The translations under genes were made by a program, and so were the position numbers. This document shows, piece after piece, positions 56,400-64,000 of a DNA stretch of 64,000 bases. The stretch comes from Chamaecrista fasciculata (lineage: Eukaryota > Streptophyta > Magnoliopsida > Fabales > Fabaceae). The notes under the pieces were generated by a model. That model did no database searches, was not told the DNA's origin, and saw nothing but the letters and a program-made list of their open reading frames with translations. The stretch's first letter is position 1, and every line of letters starts with the position of its first letter. The stretch covers positions 300,920-364,919 of the forward strand of contig QANZ01013790.1 of assembly GCA_003254925.1 (NCBI GenBank), given 5' to 3'.

Positions 56400-57140
56400 G
56401 TCAAAAATCTATTTTTGGCCCTAATGTTTATTTTAAGTTTTGTTTTGGTCTTTAATGTTTCTTAAGAATTTTATTATTGGTTATATCTTTCTCATTTTGA
56501 ATCCAAATGGGATTAAATTAGAGTTGCAGGTTAAATTTGATGAGTTATTTCTTTATTCTGTTAGAATCATTAACAAATGAGATCAAATTGGGTATGAAAT
56601 TAGACTATAAAATGGGTCACTGGTTTTTTGAATTTGGTGAGTTCCTTTTCTATCCAGTTGAGGCAGTTGACAGTGAGGTCAAATCGTAGTCTGAAAACGA
56701 ATTTGGTCAAAACATCAATATTAACTTTTAAAGTACTATTTGACCTCGTTTGTCAACGGTTTCAACTAAACAAAAAAAGAATTCGTCAAAAGTAACTTGT
56801 AGCTCTGATTCTGTTGTATTCAAACTTAAAACAAAAGATATATGACCAAATTCATGAAGTAAGCTACCCATTTTCGAGCCTGATTTCATGTTTGGTTTGA
56901 CTTCGTTTGCCAATGTCTTCAACTAGACAAAAAAGAAAGAACTCATCAAATTTAATTCATAACTCTGATTTAATTGTATTCGGGTTTGAAACAAAAGAGA
57001 TATGATCATATTCAATAGTTAGGGACTAATGATAAAACTTTAAAAAACATTAAAAACCAAAATGAAAAACAAATATCAGGGACAAAAAAAAAAGAGAACT
57101 TGAAGTAAATATTAGAGACCAAAATACGTTTTTAACTTAG
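56400..57140. mobile_element. Foldback element upstream of the ARM gene
   Basis: The left end GGTCAAAAATCTATTTTTGG and the reverse-complemented right end AGTTAAAAACGTATTTTGGT pair for about 110 bp with gaps. The interior has several relatives of gatgagttatttctttattc in both orientations. No target duplication was found. It resembles the GGTCAAA-ended MULE-like elements elsewhere in the window. Confidence 0.5.
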
Positions 57141-58090
57141 TTGGAGTTATATATGCCCATATATATACCGAATATCCCTAAATGTTGCATTTTTATTTTA
57201 TTATTGTCGTTATTTTAAGAGCAACATTATATTTGTTGTTATTTCTTAATAAAATCAATTTATCATATTTGGTTTTTAAAATCTATAATTACAAGGAATC
57301 GGTTTACTTTTTTGTACAATAATTCAAATATAATAATAAATGTCATATATTTTAAGATTTTATTGATATTATATTTAATTAATAATAAAAAGATAATTAT
57401 ATTTGTCATTAAATTTAAATTAACCTTTTAATAAAAATTACTTTAATTATAATTTTAATTTAAAAAATCTGAAATGAAAATCTTATCTTTTGGAAATTAA
57501 ATTGAGATGATTATTTTTTNNNNNNNNNNNNNNNNNNNNNNNNNNNNNNNNNNNNNNNNNNNNNNNNNNNNNNNNNNNNNNNNNNNNNNNNNNNNNNNNN
57601 NNNNNNNNNNNNNNNNNNNNNNNNNNNNNNNNNNNNNNNNNNNNNNAAAAATAAGATTAATAAAATTAATTTAATTTAAATATATTTTTAAAAATTGAAA
57701 AAATTTATTTAATGAATAATAATTATAAAATTTAAAATATATTAATTAAGAAATATAAAATATTTATCTAATAAATTTTAATAATAAAAACTAATATGTA
57801 TAAAAAATTTTCTATTAATAAAATTAAATAAATTAAATATTTCAACTAATAAAATTAATTTAAATAAAATATTTTTTTAAAATATATTATTTAATCAAAT
57901 TAATTAAATTAAAGTAAATGAACTTTGTTATATTTTTAAAAAAATTCAAACTATTTATATAACTTTTATAGAGTAAGTTATCATTTAAGAAATATAAGAA
58001 CAATTATCATAATTCTTTCAATTATATAAATTGTAAAACATGAAAAGTGTAATTAAAATTACATAAAATTAAAAATAAAACAGTCAAATT
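57141..58090. other. AT-rich intergenic around an assembly gap
   Basis: Extremely AT-rich, with runs of A and T on both sides of the gap. Nothing is recognised. Confidence 0.5.
57520..57646. other. Assembly gap (127 N)
   Basis: Run of N in AT-rich sequence. Confidence 0.99.
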
Positions 58091-58890
58091 TAATTATCCT
58101 CTTCCTCGTCATCCTACTGCTACTGCCACTGTGGCGGCCCATGATCCGGGCAATACCTCTGCACCAGCCTCAACCCAAGCTCTAGCCAATGCCACCCCGG
58201 GCACATGTAGCAAGTTTTACCTTGGGCTTGACGTAGAGGATTTTTACGTTGATGAGCTACTCCCTTACATTTACCTTTACGACCTCCCTGATTACCTTGA
58301 TGTTACCTTGATGTCTTTCATCTGCCTCTCCGGATAGTGAACGGTAGTGTAAAGGGCTGCACATGTCTCTCAATATGAGCATCCTCGGAAAACAGGGGAA
58401 GTATTCATAAACGGTCTCATAAAGCCCGACTGAATAGTAGGAGTCGTCATCATCATAGAATACAATGTCAAGATAAAAAAACCATGTGACGAATCTGGCA
58501 TACCAAACATCGATGTTTGCATACCATACATCGGTGTCGAAAGACCAGGCATGTGGAATGATGAAGGACCAGGCATATGGGATGTCGAAGGACCAGGCAT
58601 ATGCGATGACAAAGAAATAGGCACGTGAGATGTCGATGAACCAGGACTAGGCACGTGAGATGTCAAAGGACCAGGACCAGACATGTGAATTGAGGAAAGA
58701 CTAGCATAGCTTGAAAAGGAATGCGGAGATGACTCCTCTGGCTCCTTAAGTGCATTGGATGACTGACAAAAGAAGTGTCTCGGCTGGTGAGCTGGTGGCG
58801 GTCGCTCACATGCGATTTTGTGATCCTAATCTTTCTTTTTTTATTTTGTATTATATAAATAGAAAAACCGTCATGTAATACATCCAAAAG
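58090..58890 (-). pseudogene. Unassigned degenerate coding-like region with STSHMPGP repeats
   Basis: This block is clearly GC-richer than its surroundings. On the minus strand, 58370-58684 reads as repeated Pro/Gly/Ser/His units such as GPSTSHMPGPSSFHMPGLS, then MYGMQTSMFGMP. It ends without any recognised domain, and the flanking frames are broken. On either strand the 58090-58340 part has only a 68-codon frame. It may be the C-terminal tail of a decayed transposon protein, but I cannot name the family. Confidence 0.4.
58430..58690 (-). repeat. Short tandem repeat, about 30-39 bp units
   Basis: The words aggaccaggcatatgggatg, aggaccaggcatatgcgatg and aaccaggactaggcacgtga recur on the plus strand. 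The units encode the repeated HMPGPSTS motif on the minus strand. Confidence 0.65.
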
Positions 58891-60632
58891 AAAATCTCAT
58901 AATATTTCTTTTCCTAATTTTTCAAAAATATAAATATAAAAATTTCATAACAGTAATAACAAGAATAGATGTACTCACCTGAAATCTTTAATCGAAGAAA
59001 TCACAGTCGAGCAAAATCGCAACCTAGCTTTCATGATTCTCAAAAACACATCATATTCCTGCAGAAAAACTCGTATAAGATATCCGAAATTTCAAATAAG
59101 TAGATCAGATTCACGAAAAAAAACATAACAGAGTTGTGTTTTGGAATTTTCAGTAGGAAGAAGTACCAACATTTCAGAAAGAAGAAAATAAAAGTAAATG
59201 AAGTTAGCGGCAGAAGAAACTTTGCTTACCATCTTACCGGTACATAAGCGTTTGGAAATTTTATTCAGTCCGGCATCCTTAGCTAAACTATGTTTTGGGC
59301 ACACGGAAACTTCTTTATTAAAAGTATATCAAAATTGATGCTGTTCAGTTTTTAGAGAAAACTTCTGCTTTGAATCAGTGGCGTAGTCTAGAAATTTTTC
59401 ATAGNACTCATTTTTATTATCCAATGAACTCATCCAAACTAACAATTTCAAGAAAATAAAGAGATTTGACCAAAAAACCCAATTTTCGTTACTTATAAAC
59501 CCTAGAGTAAAAACAGTGCCAAATCTCAATACTTTGGAGTTTTAATGGCTTCCAGAGATACCCAACCTAATATACTATCATCAAAGGATTCATTCCAACC
59601 AAGAAAGTCAAGAAACAATGATAAAATTGATGTTTTTTGGACATGGTTCTGTTATGGCCGAAAATGAAGCAAAAATAAAATAAAAAAAATGGTAGCGAGG
59701 ATTTCCATCAACCATGGAATGATTCTAGAGTTATTAGAACATCAGAAATCCCTCAAGGAACAGCAGCAACCGGCAAACTAACAGCAACAACCGAAAATTG
59801 GANCTTTTGTTTTTTTTTCTAGACAGGAAATAAAAAAGACCAACTCGCTAATCCTTTGACTTTTGAAGTTGAATAGTCAAACAATTATCATTATCACTAT
59901 CATGCCCGAAAAAAAAATATTTCGGTTATAGAATAGTAAAATAATTTTTGTTCCTAATCTTATGGTTAACTTAGCCATTCAAAATTATTTTCCTTCATTT
60001 TGGTAGTTAAAGAATTTGAATAATGTATTTGATGGCTGACCTATTAAGTTCCTTGATTTTTGAATAAGGGAATTGGATCCTTGAAGTTGGTATTTTCTAA
60101 GTTTTTTTTTAAGTTCCTTGCTTTTCTTATGCAGAAAACACACCATTTATTATTGTTATTATTATTTATTATTATTTTATTTTCAATTGTAGACCAATCT
60201 GTTATGGAGAAAAAACTTTAAGAAATTTAGGAAAGCCCAACTTCAAAAATTTTGCAACAATGTAGGAACTAATACTATCATACTACATAAAAAATAATAG
60301 AAATATCATTGTTTTTTCTAATATACGCACATTAATTTTTTTAGCTATAAAAGTTAAGATATTATATTGGGCATTTATCGGATTTACATATGAAACAAAA
60401 ATAAATAAACAAGAAAATTAGTAATAACAATTAAGTAACAATAATAATGTTTTGGAAAAGAACATATATGGGTCTGCACTTGGTTCTTTTCCAAGAGAAT
60501 GACAAAATATTGGCCATAAAACTACATGAAAAATGAAAATTCAAAGGCAAGTGATCACAATTCCCAAGGACTATATTTCTACCTAAGCTACAAAAATGTT
60601 CATCATCATCATCATCCCCAGAACTCGTGTAG
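58891..60632. other. Intergenic, nothing recognised
   Basis: AT-rich with scattered A-runs and single N positions. Some splice-like words occur but no coding exon could be supported. Confidence 0.45.
60602..60615 (+). repeat. (CAT)n microsatellite in TAD3 3' UTR
   Basis: About five CAT units lie 18 bp downstream of the TAD3 stop codon. Confidence 0.6.
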
Positions 60633-63600
60633 TTACTTAGGCTCTACAACTTGAACATTTTGTTTATTGAGGAGTTCCACAGGCAAGAAAACTCTGAAAA
60701 CAGCATAATGATGATTCAAGCTCTTCTCTCCTTGTAATCTATGAACACTGCCCAAGGCACCAGCATTAGGATTTGGAAAAGCATAAAATATCCGCCTGAT
60801 TCTCTGATGGACTAGCGCCATAGCACACCTAATATCAAAGAAGAATGATCAGAGAAAGCTACAATTGAAATATGTTATAACCATCTGATATTGCAATCTG
60901 AAATGCCACAATTAATTGAAGCATGGTTTGAAGGGGGTGTTTTATTTTGTGAAGCATTCAGAAGATAAACATAACAACAAAGAAACTAAGGGGAAACTAA
61001 TCCGACACGGTTGATTTTTTCCATGTAAACCATTAGTAGAAGGACTATACTTATAAAAGGTTCCTCATATATCTTTGCAATAAGATTATCCAATGAAAAT
61101 AAGACAGATGCCAAAACTGTTTTGCATGAGAGAAAATAAGATATAACTTTTAATCCAACTAATCATATACAGGCTGATTTAATCAGTCCTAGATCAAGCA
61201 ATCATGGTTTGCACACAAGCGACACCACAGTAGTTACTACAAATGTACATACCAAGAACCCAGCATATGAACTTAATCTCATGCATAGCTAAAATAAGGG
61301 GGAAAATGAAGGGAATAGATAAGAAAGCCTATAGTAGGGGTCAATGTTTATGAAAAGCTTATCTGAATTCCAATTTTTATATATATTATTTACAATAAAG
61401 TAGGGGCTTAATTATCAATTATGCCAAAAAAAGGACATCGAGAAAGAAGAGTGGATCAAAATCAGAAAAGTACATTATCTACAAGCTTACATTGCGCATG
61501 GTTCCCAAACAAGAAAGATGTCATAACCAGTGCATAAGTAAGGTCTTTCAGACATCTGATCGGAAATCTGACAGACAGGATTTAATTTTTCATCATCCTC
61601 AACCTGAAACACCATACGCCAATGAGAATAGAAAATGTTCAATGAATTACTCCTTTCTCAGACAAATTATCCCAAGTGTATTCAAATGAATGATATTGCG
61701 TCAGCATTTTATGTTTTATTTATTGCCAATGTTTCAGCCAGAATTCCCAATTGAGTCACACAGAATCAGAGACAACAGTTGCAAAATTAATGAATGAGCA
61801 GAAATCGATGCATGGTTTCTGCATTATACATTGGATCATTCACTTATCTTGAGAGATATTGCAAAGTTCATAAAAGCACATAGTCTGATAGTCCAAGAAC
61901 TCCATGATCAATTAAGGTGTTAAGAAAACCACCATAAAGTAAAATGATTTTGATAATTTCTCGGGCATTGCATGATTATTTCATAAAGTTAAGAACTACA
62001 AGTAACCAAGAAAAGTATTCATCAACCAAGTTTCTTCAGAATATCAAAAAGCAAACTGTCACTTACAATTTCAGGAACAGTTCTCTGTCTTTTCGCAGGA
62101 GAGCTTATCCGAGAAAATTTCTCATGATCCAATTGCAAATATTTTTCTTCAATGTTACCTGCAGAGGGAAAAAGGAATCTATCCCTGGCAGCAGAAGATT
62201 CAATAGCTACAATAGCAGCATGCCGCAAAGGGTGCCAATTATGTAATCCTTGTGATAGTGATTGTCGCTCAGCCCACCGCCAAGGATTTAAGCAAGCCAC
62301 TTCTCTATGAGTTTGTTTGAGTTGATTGGATGAACCGTTTAAATGTGATGGGTCACTGGGTGCCAAAGAGTCAGAAATGGGATGGAAACAAGGGAATTCT
62401 GGCTTTTTAATGCAGCTGGAGTCAGTGCTACAATGGTCTTTGCAGGAATTCCGAGCAAAAACCTCATCATGTGCACTTGAAATCACCTGTTTAGCTGAAG
62501 GATCAACTATCACTGCAGCATTGACTATCTGCTTTGTAGATTACATAAGTAGGTTAGAGTGAACAGTCAATTGAAATCATTGCTCTATGAAATAGACATA
62601 AATCATACTATTATTTGCTTCATTTGAACTTTTGGCACCAAATTACACTAACCAGCTCCACGAATAATTTCGGGAGAGGGGCATCAAGAGGCTATAAAAT
62701 ATCAGTCGCAAGAAGAAACCCAAGAATGATTCATCAACCAAAGAAAATACAATTTTATAAATTCAGAAACCACGGTATCACTTCTAGTTTCCAAAAAAAA
62801 AAAAAACCAGTAAAATTGCATNGTTTCCAAAAAAAAAAAAAAGACCAGTAAAATTGCATTTATTAAATCATGTTTGGAACTTGAGTACTAAAAATTTGCT
62901 GTCAGAACTCGGAACTAACAAGTTCAAGAAGACCTTAACCTAAGGAAACACTCAAAATCACCATACCAATGCATAGGGATATTATCAATTAATACTTAAA
63001 GACACACACACACGAAATCCAATTACATATGATTACAATAGTTAATAGAATCCTACACATCTGCTGATGGCACTCACACTACTAGGTTCTGGCCTTTAAA
63101 TGATATGACTATCACGATGCATCCAAGAAAAATTTTGTCAATGTCTCTGACTCTCTGGTGCCTTAAACTTGGATCCTGAAGAATCATATTTTATGACGAG
63201 AAGAAGAAAGCTTTTCTGGGATAATAGCACATGACATATCAATCTTTCTTCACAAAAGTTATAGCATTTATACTTGCACAAATTTCAGAGAAAATTAGTT
63301 TCTTGTACGACACTCTAAGTAAGTTGGAGATAAAATTTTAATAGTACGACACTCTAAGTAAAACTACCCTAAAGTATTTCAAGACAGGATAGTGGACAAA
63401 GAACCAAGTAAATAAGGGTCCTCAAACTGTTCTTCCAAATTAAGGTATGATAAGCTAGAGAAAGGCAGAAGTTAAGCCTCTCCAGCAGTCAGGTATTTGT
63501 GCGTCATCTCTTATGTGTAAAATAGATTAATAGATTGGCCAAAAAAAAAAGATTAATAGGAAAAGTTTGTAAGTACCAAGCCGTCCTCAGATGATGCCAA

Positions 63601-64000
63601 CTCAAAAGCTGATTGCATAAACTTGAAAATTAACTTTGAGTCCTCCTCACTGAATCCAGTTATGCCATCAATGCTACTGTAATTTGAATAAGAAAGCCAT
63701 GGCAATGCCAGAAGCAAAGTCAGCTATTCTTCTAATAGACAAGCAATGAAGAGAAGAAAAAAAAATATAATTGACAAAAAATAAACAAATAACATGATGG
63801 TATATTTAACTAATGTCAGCAAGCATAATTAAATGTTTCAGAAATTTGGTGTCCAAAGACATTGCTTAGGCTGCCAAATTGCTATGGTATTTTCTAATTA
63901 ATAATACAGTAATTAGTACAGCTAAGACTAGAATGGAAGATATGTGTACCAGGTGCTCGCAACTACTAATGCAATTGTTCTGAGTGTATCATATTTCCCT
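60633..64000 (-). CDS. TAD3: tRNA wobble adenosine deaminase subunit TAD3/ADAT3 (5' end outside window)
   Basis: Five exons read in frame on the minus strand: beyond 64000-63950, 63676-63577, 62528-62067, 61603-61491 and 60828-60633. The product is the structural partner of TAD2. Together they convert A34 to inosine in tRNA anticodons. Seen: TIALVVASTCSIDGITGFSE; IVNAAVIVDPSAKQVI; NPWRWAERQ; the deaminase motif HPLRHAAIVAIE; RPYLCTGYDIFLVWEPCAMC; then AMALVHQRIRRIFYAFPNPN and GSVHRLQGEKSLNHHYAVFR near the end. The zinc ligands His and the PCAMC cysteines are kept. The catalytic Glu of H-A-E is replaced (H-A-A), as is usual for TAD3. The first exons lie past the window end, so the N-terminus is missing here. 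Confidence 0.93.

Noticed and set aside
61944-62562. Plus-strand ORFs of 78-100 codons
   Set aside because: They are antisense to TAD3 exon 62067-62528 and its flanks.

Overview
The window is nuclear DNA from a flowering plant, most likely a eudicot. The evidence is AT-rich intergenic sequence, GT-AG introns, plant-only gene families (type B MGDG synthase, Toc90, a MUSTANG-type domesticated transposase) and heavy loads of MULE, hAT, copia, LINE, SINE and MITE remnants. The species cannot be named from the sequence alone. Two assembly gaps (11243-11528 and 57520-57646) and several single N positions are present.

Layout. 1-10 kb is a transposon graveyard. It holds a 1.09-kb Pack-MULE-like element with an exact 9-bp target duplication and a captured CLV1/BAM-type LRR fragment (442-1530), a second MULE (3743-4909), and a decayed Ty1/copia element with both LTRs and a 5-bp duplication (5534-8766) that contains a nested hAT with an 8-bp duplication (6244-6763). 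A Stowaway-like MITE lies at 9391-9714. 10.2-11.2 kb holds a gag-like zinc-knuckle ORF running into a gap. 12.6-15.6 kb is a four-exon RING-H2 gene (+). 17.4-21.9 kb is a MUSTANG gene (PB1 + MuDR + MULE + SWIM + zinc knuckle; -), converging on the RING gene. 22-27 kb is TE-rich. 27.3-30.6 kb is an eight-exon type B MGDG synthase (+). 32.9-34.9 kb is ARPC3 (+). 36.1-39.4 kb is a UBP22-type SAGA deubiquitinase (+). 39.4-43.5 kb is TE-rich with a 1.38-kb MULE-like element. 44.6-47.4 kb is Toc90 (+). 49.8-52.9 kb is a 5'-truncated L1-type LINE with a 14-bp target duplication. 54.9-56.1 kb is an intronless ARM-repeat gene (-). 60.6-64.0 kb is TAD3/ADAT3 (-), whose 5' end lies beyond the window.

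The genes are an ordinary euchromatic mix without operon-like logic: plastid galactolipid synthesis, plastid protein import, actin nucleation, histone H2B deubiquitination, tRNA wobble editing, ubiquitin ligation and a domesticated transposase. I joined coding exons by hand. Frames close across every inferred junction, giving full proteins of 244 (RING), 983 (MUSTANG), 469 (MGD), 174 (ARPC3), 583 (UBP22), 796 (Toc90) and 424 (ARM) residues.

The most interesting signals are the Pack-MULE with its LRR fragment and 46-bp minisatellite, a family of foldback MULE-like elements whose inverted arms repeat a 'TTTGGTCC' module and which lie directly upstream of three genes, and an acidic/ETQKETEN repeat expansion inside the MUSTANG protein. 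I did not find a wholly new biological system.
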